DNA of 64,000 bases from contig BCHX01000006.1 in NCBI GenBank assembly GCA_001599755.1, positions 3,397,336 to 3,461,335 on the forward strand. The letters run 5' to 3'. Position 1 is the stretch's first letter, and the number at the start of each line of letters is the position of its first letter. This DNA comes from Gliomastix tumulicola. Its lineage: Eukaryota; Ascomycota; Sordariomycetes; Hypocreales; Bionectriaceae. A program made the position numbers and the translations under genes. Under the pieces are notes generated by a model. That model was not told the DNA's origin. It did not search any database and saw only the letters and a program-made list of their open reading frames with translations. This document shows, one piece after another, positions 12,149 through 22,642 of this stretch.

Positions 12149-12786
12149 TGTCGGTTAGGTGGTGTGCTTGCTTGCTGTATTACAGTACTGTGTGTGCGTT
12201 TCTTACTTAGGTAGGGTTGCAGTAAGCTTAGGGGGAATGGGAGTATTGGGAGTCTCTAGTGCCTATTTATCCATGCACGCAGATACATACTTCGCTGCCG
12301 TCTCGAAGCAGCAAATGCAATCCCCTTTTTAGTTGCACAGAGTACCCGGCCTAGCCAGCTTCTCATTCTCCGTTGAAAAGGTCGGCCGTAGAGGCGGCCC
12401 AGGGGGGCGTGTCGATTTGCACATCCCGTCGCCAATGAGACAAGCGTCTGCCCCCATGCACGCACGCACGCACACGCACGATCCGGTGAATTTCGCAGAG
12501 GCCACCTCGTAAAGTGATCTGCGGGCTCGTCTGCAAGCTGAAAAAGAGGAAAATGCGAAGCCGGGGGGGCCCCCAAACGATGCAGGCGAATTTCCCGGTG
12601 TTTGGGTCGCTTGTTGCGCGGCCGCCTGTACTCCAGTCTGGAACCAGCAGACAGACACAGACGGAGTGACGGGCTATTTGAAGGGTGTAGCATCACGGGT
12701 GGTCACTTTGTCACATTTCCTATTATTCCTAGCACACGCGTAGAGCATCTACCAAGGACCTTAGTGCCTTGATAAGAGATCTATCA
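12149..12786. promoter_or_regulatory. Divergent promoter of ATP-grasp and TauD-like genes
   Basis: This 638-bp region lies between two ATGs that face away from each other, so it should drive both genes. A GATAAG motif is present at 12770-12775, just upstream of the TauD-like start. ORFs inside it look random. Confidence 0.5.
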
Positions 12787-13821
12787 ATGTATCGACTATC
12801 ACGTCTCGCGTATCGCCGCCCAGCTGCTGCTGCTGGGTGCAGTGGCCTCTGGACTGGTCTCTCCCCCGTCCATGCTACTACCCGCGTCGCTCTCGGAGCG
12901 TCTCGCCACCTCGCTACGCACTCGCCTCTCTCCGTCCCGGCCCTGACGGCTCCCCATCCGGGTCACGCAGCACAGGCCGATCACCTCCAGGCCGTGGCCA
13001 GTCACCTCCAGGCGAGCGGCATCCTCAAGGTCACACTGTCCTTCGCGGACCCGGACAGCGACTACCTCAAGCAGCTGCTCCTCGGGCTGCACCGTCACCA
13101 GGGCCACCAGCTGCCCATCTCGCACAGCGCAAGCAGCGGCTGGTTCTGGGACGTGCGCCCCAACGCTGCCAACAACGATGTGAGCGGTAGCAGCAGCAGC
13201 AGCAGCAGCAGTAGTCACACGGCCGCCGCGATAGACACATCGCACAAGGCCCGCTCCGAGACCATGGAGGACTTCCCCTGGCACACAGACTGCAGCTACG
13301 AGGACCCGCCGCCGCGGTTCTTTGCCCTCCAGGTGCTGCAGCACGACCGTCACGGCGGTGGCACACTGTCCATCATGAACGTGTCCCGGCTGAGCGCGCT
13401 GCTGTCGCACGAGACGAGAGCGGCGCTCGCCCGGCCCGAGTTCGAGATTGGCGTGCCGCCCGAGTTCACCAAGGACGCGGGCCGGCGGTCTATTATCGGG
13501 AGTCTGTTCGCCGAGGACGCAGCTGCGGCGGGTGCGACGACGATGCGCTTCCGGGGTGACATCCTCGCGCCCCTCACCAAGGACGCATCAGCAGCTCTGG
13601 AGGAGCTCACACGTGCGCTGAGCAGAGCCGGGGCCGCAGACGCAGACGCAGACGCAGACGCAACGCACGACAACACGACAACGCTGCATCTCGCAGCGCA
13701 GGACATGCCCACAGGCACCGTCCTCCTGGTTGACAACCGCCGATGGCTGCATGCCAGGAACCACGTCAGGGACCCGGACCGCCATCTGCGGCGTGTGCGG
13801 TGGGACGCCGTGCCGTTCTAG
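12787..13821 (+). CDS. TauD/TfdA-family Fe(II)/2-oxoglutarate dioxygenase
   Basis: An intronless 344-residue protein. The metal-binding facial triad is visible: HTD in FPWHTDCSYEDPPPRF (around residues 163-165) and the distal His in VDNRRWLHARN (around 325), followed by the 2-oxoglutarate-binding Arg in DRHLRRVRW. Family members hydroxylate or desaturate unactivated carbons. The N-terminus is rich in Arg, Ser and Ala with RHLATHS, resembling a mitochondrial presequence; cleavage is not proven. A poly-Ser run (AGC/AGT repeats) and an Asp-Ala run are low-complexity inserts. I used the ATG at 12787, since the frame upstream begins only with TTG. It is divergent from the ATP-grasp gene and in tandem with the PaaK-like gene, so a shared pathway is likely but inferred. 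Confidence 0.88.
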   Translation: MYRLSRLAYRRPAAAAGCSGLWTGLSPVHATTRVALGASRHLATHSPLSVPALTAPHPGHAAQADHLQAVASHLQASGILKVTLSFADPDSDYLKQLLLGLHRHQGHQLPISHSASSGWFWDVRPNAANNDVSGSSSSSSSSSHTAAAIDTSHKARSETMEDFPWHTDCSYEDPPPRFFALQVLQHDRHGGGTLSIMNVSRLSALLSHETRAALARPEFEIGVPPEFTKDAGRRSIIGSLFAEDAAAAGATTMRFRGDILAPLTKDASAALEELTRALSRAGAADADADADATHDNTTTLHLAAQDMPTGTVLLVDNRRWLHARNHVRDPDRHLRRVRWDAVPF

Positions 13822-14492
13822 GGGCAGGGGGGAGGGGGGAGAGTGCCCAGGGAGTCAGGTACACAATTTTGCTTCTGTCTCGGCGGGNCAGGGGTTCAGG
13901 GACAGCGGGTGAATCACTACGCAGGGAGGGGGGAACAAGCCACTCTAGGATACAGGGGAGAGCCAGGAGAACATCCCCGCCTCAGCTTGCGGTGGGAGAT
14001 GATCAGCACTGGATTGGGGTGAGCTCTCTGGACTGCCTCAGCTGGCAGTGACAAAACGGGATGGGAAAATTGGAAAAGCCCAGGCGTCAATGTCGTTATT
14101 GTAATTTAATAGTCGTATCATAATATACGCGGAGTAATACTGTCCGCTCATCAAGGGTCTGGGCCCTCACCACACCATCCCAGAGCCGATCAGGTAGGCC
14201 TGCATCAGTAGTTCAGGTACGGAGGGAGCACTGAGACATGCAGGTATGCAGCTTACGAGTACGCACAGCTCTGCGACAGAGCTCCGGGCGTGTCTCTAGC
14301 ACAGCTCACACACAGGAGGGGGAAAGTGAGAATAAGCAATGATGGATGGCTTGACACGGCGGCAGTCAAGCGGCTCTAAAGCCAGGCAGGTCCCGTCCTG
14401 GCCTCTAGCCGCCCATCATACATCCATCCCTCTGCATCTCAAGCACCTTGTCACTGCGTTTTGTGTCCATCCATCCCTTGACTCGCGAAGCC
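13822..14492. other. Intergenic, contains one N
   Basis: 670 bp between the TauD-like and PaaK-like genes, with an ambiguous base at 13888. It should hold the PaaK-like promoter. No gene is seen. Confidence 0.45.
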
Positions 14493-16114
14493 ATGACAAA
14501 TTCAAATTCTGTTCCTGACGATACCCCCATCTCTGAGCGCGGGTATTTTCCCTTCCATAACAGCGAGATTCCGTACTACAGGGCCTCGCTCACCAGCCTC
14601 CTCAACGTCGCCGACGCCCACCCATTCTACAATGCGGATGTTCGCTACCCGCCCGAATGGCCTGTCGTCCGGGATTCTGGGCAAAGCTGGCAGACACCCC
14701 GGCGCTACGAAGACCTTCAAAAGCGCCCCTTGCTGTGGAAGAAAGACCTGTAAGGAGTCCCCCCTCCACTGCCGCCTCATGTGGCCCGTCGCCTAATCGT
14801 TTGTTCGCAGATACACCGTGATCCAGCGGCTCATCGACGACACGAGCCCCGAGAACACGTTCCGCCGCAGCATCTACACCAGCATCACCGGCGGCGGCGG
14901 CACGGGCACCAGCCCTCTGTTCTTTGCCACCAATGTCTTCGAGAACCGCAGGCAGAGGGAGTCGTTCGCCGTCTTCCTCAGCAAGATGTGGATCATCACG
15001 CCGCGCGAAGACTGGGTCGTGACGGTCCATACGGCCGGGGAGCTCTACAGGTACGTAGTTATAGCGTGCACGAATCATCATCCATCCAGTTTGCTGCGTG
15101 CAGTCTGTTAACAGGGCGCTTAAAACTCTCAGGTCCCTCGACCTCACGCTTGAATTGCTGGAGAATACGGGCGCGTCCGTCCTCGCGGCGGGCAGCCACA
15201 TGAAGACAGCCGACGTCGTGAAGCTCATCGTCCAGTACCACGCCAATGTCATCAGCGGCGACGCCGGCCAGATGGTCCAGCTCGCACACTACATCTCGAC
15301 GCTGAGCGCCGAGGAGCGCGCGGCCGTCAAGATCAACAAGATCATCTACACGTCCGAGGGCCTGGCGCCCTCGCAGCGCGACTACATCCTCTCCGTGCTG
15401 GGCCCCGTGAAGATCTGCTCCATCCTGGGCAGCGCCGAGGCCGGCCCGTTCGCCGTCAGCTGCCCGCATCTGGTCGAGAAAGAGCCAGAGGGCCAGGCGG
15501 CGCCCTCGTACCGCGACTTCGTCTACGACATGCGGCTGACGCTGATCGAGGTCGTCCAGCCCCAGGAGCCGGGCGACCGCGAGCCGCCTGTGCTGCTGGG
15601 GCCAAACGAATTTGGGATGATCGTGCAGACGTCCCTCTCGCGGCTGCACAACCCGCTCATACGGTACGTCACCGGCGACATCGGAGCTGTCCTCGAGCTG
15701 CCGGAGCATGGCAAGGCGAATGTCCTCGCCAAGGACTTGCCCTTTCTGCGTGTGCTCCGGCTGCAGGGCCGGGACCACCGCTTCAGCTTCCCGTGGGACG
15801 GCGACTACATCGAGTTCGACGGGCTCGCGGCCATCTTGAATGAGCCTGGGTACGCTGTGCTGCAGTGGCAGGTCGTCCTCGACAAGATGGAAGCGTCTAC
15901 CGAGGCTGCCGTCGAGGTGCGTCTGCTCCGGCCGTCTGCGGAGGGGGCGGAACGTCCGAGCGGCGAGGATCTAGAGGAGAAGATTCGGACGTACTTCAAG
16001 GTGACGGAGGAGAATAAGCATCGCTTCAAGATTGTTGAAGTGGATGACCTCGACGGGTTCATCCGTAGCGGCACGGGAAGGAAGGTCGCCAAGTTTGTGA
16101 ATCGTCTGGACTAG
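14493..16114 (+). CDS. PaaK-like (phenylacetate-CoA ligase family) adenylate-forming enzyme
   Basis: Three exons (14493-14749, 14811-15050, 15133-16114) give 492 residues. Adenylation motifs appear in order: the Gly-rich phosphate loop SITGGGGTGTSPLFF, the segment KIIYTSEGL followed by LGSAEAGPF (A5-like), RYVTGDIGAV (A7), RLQGRDHRFSF (A8 hinge) and a C-terminal SGTGRKVAK with the expected catalytic Lys (A10). These enzymes activate a carboxylic acid as its acyl-AMP and usually pass it to CoA. The length and the compact C-terminal domain fit the PaaK/F390-synthetase branch rather than an NRPS A domain, and there is no carrier domain. The start is the ATG at 14493; the frame upstream begins with TTG. 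It is the third member of the candidate cluster. Confidence 0.86.
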
Positions 16115-16396
16115 AGCAGTGTCCACGGGCGAACGATACACGTGTCCGAAAGGAATGATAAGAAGCAAGTTCACTGAACGCAGATAAAAGAACACTTTGG
16201 GATGAGTGACTATTGACACATATCAGCCTCGTTTTCCACCTATCCCTTCCAGTACAAGTCGTGACTCCTTTACAGCGGCGTGAATGATTTTGCGATGTTT
16301 TCTATGAACTGAGCCGTATCCCGCCAGATAAATCCCATTTCCCGGCTGCTGGGTCGCCATGTCCCTCCTATAGCATGCTGCAGTGACCGGACGCTC

Positions 16397-16942
16397 TCAA
16401 GCTAGCGTCTTTCTCAAGTATACCGTCCCCGACAACGGGCTGTGGTAATAGGGTGAGATCTCTTCAAAGCCCTCCGAAGCATACAAGGCCAACGCTGCCT
16501 TCATCTTCGGTAGCGTGTCCAGGACGACAGCATCATACCCGCCCTCTCTTGCTCTCGTCGTTGATTCTCTGATCAGCAGACGGGCCACCTGCCGGCCACG
16601 GGCCTTGGGATACACGAACAGCCTCTTCATCTCGCAGCATTTCTTCCCCTCACCGAGTGTGTGTGCGTATCTCGGGTCGACCTTAAGCGGACGGATGGCG
16701 ATGCAGCCTAGAATCTCATCCGTCTCGCTGTCTGTCGCAAGGAGAAGTGCGCCCGACGGAGGCAAGTAGGCGCCAGGTAGTGATTTCTTCTCGTCGTCGT
16801 AGCCCTGGAAGGATACATCTTCGTCCAGCCACTCCATGTAAGCATCGAGGCAGTCGATAAATGCTTTGATATCCGCTGGCGTCGTTGCCTGGCGAATGGC
16901 GACAGAGTTTCGCCCTTTCGGCGTTTCTGTCGAGTTCGACAT
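16397..16942 (-). CDS. GNAT-family N-acetyltransferase
   Basis: A 181-residue intronless protein with a single GNAT fold. The acetyl-CoA site is visible as CEMKRLFVYPKARGRQVARL, matching motif A (R/Q-x-x-G-x-G/A). It is preceded by the ILGCIAIRPL strand and followed by the YDAVVLDTL and ALALYASEGF segments of motif B. The substrate is unknown; many such small fungal GNATs acetylate amines or antimetabolites. An in-frame ATG at 17017 would add 25 residues without domain character, so 16942 is preferred. It converges with the PaaK-like gene (282 bp between stops). In the cluster context it could make an N-acetyl product or serve as self-protection, which is inference. Confidence 0.85.
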   Translation of the reverse strand: MSNSTETPKGRNSVAIRQATTPADIKAFIDCLDAYMEWLDEDVSFQGYDDEKKSLPGAYLPPSGALLLATDSETDEILGCIAIRPLKVDPRYAHTLGEGKKCCEMKRLFVYPKARGRQVARLLIRESTTRAREGGYDAVVLDTLPKMKAALALYASEGFEEISPYYHSPLSGTVYLRKTLA

Positions 16943-17397
16943 GCTGGGCTGGTCTGATCTGTTGCTGGTGCCGTGGCCTCTCCAGGTGTAGAGATGAAAA
17001 GGGGTCATTCCCGTCATTTAAGCGATGACAAAAGCAGAGGTGGTGACAGTATACATGTCTGTCATTCGAGATCCGATGTCGGTTCATAAGAGATGTTCAG
17101 GGCGGCCAGTGTCGGATATGGTCGGGTTTGGGGGGCTGTCTTACCCTGTTGTCAGACGTCGGTACTATTCCGCTGTCCGCGTCACTGTCAAGTGTTTCAC
17201 GCCGGCGATTCGATGAACGAGAAGAGATCGGCGTATAATAGATGGTAGGCGTTTCCCGACTTCGGAGTGTCGATAAGCGACGACACCAATCAAGGCAAAG
17301 ATTTGGCACGTAGACCTTTAGCCACTAACCAACCACCTTAGACGCCATGCGTGCGATTCCCACTGTCAGGTACAAGTTTCTCAAAACCACTATGATT
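16943..17397. other. Intergenic
   Basis: About 450 bp upstream of the GNAT gene. It should contain its promoter; no gene is seen. Confidence 0.4.
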
Positions 17398-17806
17398 AGT
17401 GAAGCTGGACCTGCTCGCCGCAGTGTATCGCATTTTGATATCCCGAAGAAGTGTCTAATGATTGCCAAAAAGTAGAGGCACCATGTCGAACCAAAACACG
17501 GGCTGTGCTCCGATGGCCTGCCTTCAGCGCCTAGGCACATGCATCAAGGCCAGCGTGATCTTTTGTGTTCATATCTGCTCCATGATCGAGTTGCGAGGCA
17601 ACACAGTAATTATGGACGGAAAACTCAAGACTTGGGATAGCCATTTTCAGGGCATCGACGCCGGACTCATCCTCAGCATCAATCTGTGCGGCCCGACTGC
17701 AAAGCTGTTCTATGATATCGTATCGCGCTTCATGGGCTGCCCAGAAAAGCGAATTTCGACCCTTTTCATCCTTGATGTGTAGATAGACATGTATCAGGGG
17801 GCGCTA
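17398..17806 (-). pseudogene. Ankyrin-repeat gene relic
   Basis: Read on the minus strand, one frame gives ankyrin-like text: KDEKGRNSLFWAAHEARYDI, then a repeat with QIDAEDESGVDALKMAI, then HGADMNTKDHAGLDACA. A TAG (17533-17531) then interrupts, and the repeat pattern resumes directly with ALKAGHRSTARVLVRHGAS. A second stop lies just upstream and the frame closes at about 17399. The spacing fits two to three ankyrin units of 33 residues. No start or flanking domain is found, and the 5' side abuts a poly-G tract, so the rest may be lost or misassembled. I treat it as a fragment of a decayed ankyrin gene. Confidence 0.6.
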
Positions 17807-17937
17807 AATGGCCACGAGAAGGTATGGGGACCAGATCGCACATCGACAATCACAGCCACGGCGGCGCGGCTTGAGAATCAAGACCGTGCTGTCCAGAAGG
17901 CAGCGACTGAGGCCCTAGGATGGCGGTCTAGGTTCCC

Positions 17938-17963
17938 GGGGGGGGGGGGGGGGGGGGGGGGGG

Positions 17964-18052
<89 letters not shown>
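17938..18052. repeat. Poly-G tract (115 nt, one C)
   Basis: An almost pure G run, broken by a single C at 17964. Runs this long are unusual in fungal DNA and commonly result from two-colour Illumina dark-cycle reads or gap filling. A real tract, perhaps with collapsed length, cannot be excluded. Confidence 0.9.
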
Positions 18053-18054
<2 letters not shown>

Positions 18055-18410
18055 CCTCAAGGCGGCGATGGCACAGCTGAAGGACGAGGCTGGAGAAGCT
18101 AGAGATAACTGATATGAGTAGCATTAAATGCGCTGAGTGCAACAGGACTCTGTGGACATCAGCTCCTGAAGTGGAGCGCTGATGAGCTAAACCTACAGAC
18201 AAATGGACATGAACGCGTCTTTATATAACAACCCCTCAAAAGTAAAAATGCGGGCAAATAGTTCCTATTTAAGACCACAAAGACCCCAAGATCAACCTGT
18301 ATATGGAATCGTTCCCAAGGCAAGGTTGGAAGTGACTACATCCGGGTTCTAAGCTGAATGATTCCGAATATGGAATGGAGAGTCCAACCCGCGCCATGGT
18401 CCTAGCCCGC

Positions 18411-21240
18411 TTATTCCTTCTTCACTTTTGTCGCCTTGGGTACGCGGGCCAGCCAGTAGAAGAAGATGGCCGCGGCTATGTTGAAGGCGATGTAAACCCA
18501 TAGGAAGCCAAAATCCCGCTAACGATTATTATAGTCGATGTTGATGCTGGCCAAGAACTCATTCGTGTCTTTCGGGGGGCAGTATTGGCACAAGTCGGAG
18601 CTGCTGCCTGAGCCATTCGCCAGATAGCGTCTGGCGCTTGACAGATAATCAGAAAGATAGGCAGCGCAGGTCTGCCCTGTGGCAGGCTCAAAAGCAACAA
18701 TCTCATTTGAGGCACACTGGACCGGGGCATTGGCCAGAGTTGTCCCCAGGAACCCTTCGACGACGTACGTGAAGGGGTTGACACGGTACATGAAGATCCA
18801 GAAACCGGGGAGATCGTGCGGGCCGGCGAGGACACCACAGAAGGCGAACATCATGATGAAGAAGAGGTTGAAAATGCCACCAGCGAGATCGGGACTTGGT
18901 AGTCCGGCTATCAGCATGTGTTCGAAGGTGCTGGCGAGCATGAAAAAAGCCCAGATGAAGAGGAAGGTTGTGATACCGCGTTGATGGACTTGGTTCGTCC
19001 ACTCAGCATTGCGATAGAGACCGACAGGGAAATACCAAAAGATGAAGGAAAATACCGAGGCGATCTGTAAAGTATCCCCATCCATCCATTAGCAGACGAT
19101 CTCTCGGAAACGAGCGGGGGCGGGCAAGGGGTAGGGGCAGTCCATCGTGCCGAACTCGCCAAATGGGAGCCACTTACCGAGTTCCATACCAGTTCAATGG
19201 TGAGGTTTGCAAGTATAAAAGCCTTCCATGAGTACATTTTTGAGGGTCTCTCGCGGGCCTCGTAAAGTGTACGCTGATCGCAGAAGAAGGGACCGATTTG
19301 GTTCGCAACTTGCGCAAAGACTGTGAGAAAGGAGAACACACTAAACAGCTGATTCTGGAGACCGCGCGTAGTGTTGTCACTATTGATGATGGAGAGGCCA
19401 ATGAAGAGAGCCTATTCCAGAATATGAATTAGCCGCCGCACGATATAGCTTTCTTAACTTTTGCGTGAGGGAGGAAGGAGTTTACCGAGCCAGCTGTGAG
19501 GACAAACTTGGACCAGATGTATCCAGGGTTACGCCAGTAGTGTTCGAGCAGTCGTTGGGTGACTCTCCAATATTGAGTCGTGAGCGGGGCAGCAAACTCT
19601 TCGTAGTGAGCACCATCCTGGCTTTCTGCTTGGGCTGGCGTGGCTTTGCTCCCTTGCAAGTTGGCCAAGCTCAGCAGCCCTTCCTGAACCTCACGATATT
19701 CAGGTGAAGAACGCCAGACCTCAGGCCAATCAATGGTTGAGTGTGACCTGGGTGTGGCCCCAATGATCTCCAGCATGTGTTCAGCTGGGTTAGCTCCTGG
19801 TGGACGAACCGGGCCTCCGTTGCGGGTAAAGTAATCCATCAGTATCTTGGACTCTTTGCCAATTGGGCCGAAATAGACGGTCTTGCCACCTTTTGATAGA
19901 AGTAGTAGACGATCGAATCGTTGAAAGAGCATGGCGGATGGCTAATGAATAGTGCAGAGGATAGCCTGGCCATTTTTTGTCAGCTTTTCCATCAGATCAC
20001 AAATAGACCATGACGTCTGGCTATCAAGTCCTGAAGTAGGTTCATCAAGGAACAAGAGTAACTGCGGCCGCGCAGCAAGTTCAACCCCAATTGTGAGCCG
20101 CTTCCGCTGCTCAACATTGAGGCCCTCGCCTGGCACACCAACAACAGCATCAGCATATGCGCCCATGTCCAGGAGATCAATAACCGTATCGACATATGCA
20201 ATCTTGTCGCTCTCGCTGTGGTGCGATGGTTGCCGGAGACGAGCACTAAACTCAAGAGCCTCGCGGACAGTCGAGGTTGGCGAATGAATATCCTGCTGCT
20301 GCACATAGCCTGTCTTGCGTTGGAAAGAGGAGTTTCGCTGGGAACCATCAACAAGCATGTCGCCCGTCACGACGCCCATGGTGACTTTGCTTGCGAGAAC
20401 ATCCAGGAGTGTCGTTTTGCCCGCACCAGAAACACCCTATTCACCGATGCACGCATGTCAGTTACAGCACAGCAGAGAAGGAAATATAGGGCCGTACAAT
20501 ACAAGACTGGAGGGATGCGTATGACATGACTTACCATCAGAGCCGTCAAGGTACCGGGCTTTACCCAACCGTCGACACGATCCAAGATCCGACGTGTGCC
20601 GTCCTTGACTTTGATTTCGTAACACACATCTTTCCAGTGAAAGATGGATGTCTGCTTCTCGATATTGACTTTGTGTCCGGTCCCGACGTCACCGGTGGTG
20701 GCTCGGACGTCGGCGGCGGTCGCACTGCTACCGGTTTCTTCGTCGATTGGCAGCTCCTTCCGGCGCTCCTTGATGGCCGATCGAGGGTAAATCAAAACCT
20801 CGCCCTTTGTCCGTTCAGAAGCAATGTATTCTGCGGCGAAAAAGTGAAGTGCCATGAAGAATAGCATCAGGGCGATGAGGATGCCGAAATTCCTCCATCT
20901 GTGCGAGTTGACGAAACCAAATGAAGATCCGATGTATGCAGCGCCCTCGACATACTCCTGACCAGGTATGGCACCAATGGAGTTACAGACCCGCTGACTG
21001 GGGCCAATATTCTCGTAGGAAGGGCCCGAGGGGGTGAAGTTTGAGCATGGGAACTGCCGGCCTGTGAACTCGTTCAGGAAGATACTCTCTAGGCCATAGA
21101 AAACAGGATTAACCCATCGCAACCAGCCACCGCCACACCATCCATCCCGTCTGTTGGTCTTACATGTCCCCCTGTGTGCATCGAGATGTATCCAAAGACT
21201 CTGCAGAGCGAGGCCGACCGTAGCTTTCGTGCAGATTCCA
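18411..21240 (-). pseudogene. PDR-type (ABCG) transporter, 5'-truncated pseudogene
   Basis: Only the C-terminal half of a PDR transporter is present: the end of TMD1 (WLRWVNPVFYGLESIFLNEF), the linker, NBD2 with Walker A GVSGAGKTT, signature LNVEQRKRLTIGVEL and Walker B LLLFLDEPTSGLDSQTSW, then TMD2. Three introns with good splice sites are kept. Two nonsense codons interrupt it. TAG at 19944-19942 replaces the Gln of the conserved TIHQPSA box (CAG to TAG). TAG at 18521-18519 falls where TGG is expected (NRWRDFG), and the frame then continues to a normal end at 18411. Both changes are CpA-to-TpA, one on each strand, as repeat-induced point mutation makes. The N-terminal NBD1 and most of TMD1 are absent; weak remnants fade out near 21240. 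The protein cannot be functional as a full transporter. Confidence 0.85.
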
Positions 21241-21376
21241 GATGACCATCAATGGCGGCGAACGCTGGCCTTGGAGACTTTCTCATAGACATTTGGAACG
21301 CACGCATTATTATTCACCAATAAGCTCAGTTGGCAACTAAGGGCTGTCATAGAGTCAAGTAGCCTGAGCTCGCCAC

Positions 21377-21936
21377 TCATCGTATGAAACACTCAAACTC
21401 GTCTAGTGACACGGTGTCACATGTAGCCGCTCGGATCGCCTCGGCAACACAGACCTTATTGTCCTCCCCGCCTGCCCAAATGTGCGAGTGGAAGTTGAGG
21501 TTGATGCCGTACAGCGGGATCTCCTGCCCGGTTCCCTCGTCGAAGCCCCATTCGAGCGTGTTCACGTCGTCCTGGATGCACGACATCTGCAGCGCCGTGC
21601 CCTGGCCGCACTTGCCCAGGACGTTGTCCACGATGCCGTCGCACCAGCCCTGCTGCCTCTGGGATGTGCCGCTGATGCCGACTGTCGGCGTTGCTGTGAG
21701 CTGACGTTTTTCTTCTTCTTCTTCTTCTTCTGCGCGCGCTTCTTCTCTTGTGGTATGAGAGACTTACCGACGTAGTTGAGGAAGTTTCGCCCGTTAGAAT
21801 TGTACCAGTCGTAGTAGCAGGTGACGGTGGCGAAGGGTGCATAGACGGCGGCCATGGCGCAGTCCTCTTGGGCGCTGCTGGTTCGCCCATTGGAGAGGAG
21901 GAGGCCGATCGCCGTGAGGGCTGATGTGTACCGCAT
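21377..21936 (-). CDS. Small secreted cysteine-rich protein
   Basis: Two exons (21936-21768 and 21693-21377) give 161 residues. A signal peptide is clear (MRYTSALTAIGLLLSNG..SSA), and the mature part carries eight cysteines, enough for four disulfides, with no membrane segment or anchor. The intron holds a TTC-repeat tract on the plus strand. The size, secretion and even cysteine number are those of candidate fungal effectors or small extracellular proteins. I do not recognise a family. It lies just upstream of the PDR relic, facing the same way. Confidence 0.75.
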
Positions 21937-22642
21937 GATCAGTGACAGGTTCAGGAGGCGATAAATAGGTATTAGGTTAATTAAACGGAGTGATGGACTA
22001 GAATAACTGTGAGCGAAGAAAGGAAAGTGGACGAGCGAGTGAATAGTCGGGGGGAGATAGGAACTACTCAGGTTCCCTGGGTATGGATGCTACCAATTTC
22101 TGGCTGCTGACGGCCTTATATGAATCAATGCACTGCCCTCCCTCTTGAGATGCTAACAGAAGAACCATTCAGGGGCCGCTCCATATCCAACTCTCCGCAT
22201 CAGATGATATCTTGCGCTGGCACGTTGTGTCGATCCCAGCAGGGCTGCCAGGGTAATGGCCATAGCCACCGATTTAGATGAGATGGTACTGTAATTAAAG
22301 CAAAACTAATTTTAGTCAGCCCTATTGAAGCTCGCTTACGAGTACCTCCTGCAGGGACGATCCATGAGGCGGAGGATTCACCAGGGTCCTTGCATGGCAG
22401 ACTCCCACAGGGCTATGCACTGTCAGGTCGGGTCATCTCGATCATGCTCTAAGCGCCTTGGAGAGATCAGACCATGCGAAGAGGATATTTGCATTAGGTG
22501 AAAACACTTATAAGCACTGTTGAACTTGAAGTCACCACTCCGAGCTATGTCTGAAATGTGAAGAGGGAGGAGTTGGGATATGGAGGTTGAGCTACGGTGC
22601 TGTGCCGCATGTGTCAACTATTAAGCCATGGATATGGATCTC
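21937..22642. other. Intergenic
   Basis: About 700 bp, relatively AT-rich, between the small secreted protein's start and the stop of the DUF3632-like gene. It should hold the promoter of the former; no gene is seen. Confidence 0.4.

Noticed and set aside
12256..12696. 146-codon ORF between the ATP-grasp and TauD-like genes
   Set aside because: Arg/Pro/Cys-rich random text in the divergent promoter; a second overlapping ORF in another frame looks equally random.
17938..18052. Poly-G tract as a telomere or G-quadruplex regulator
   Set aside because: It is not a TTAGGG repeat, and an assembly artefact is the simpler reading.
17789..18112. ORF with a long poly-Gly run
   Set aside because: It is produced by the poly-G tract and has no flanking protein character.
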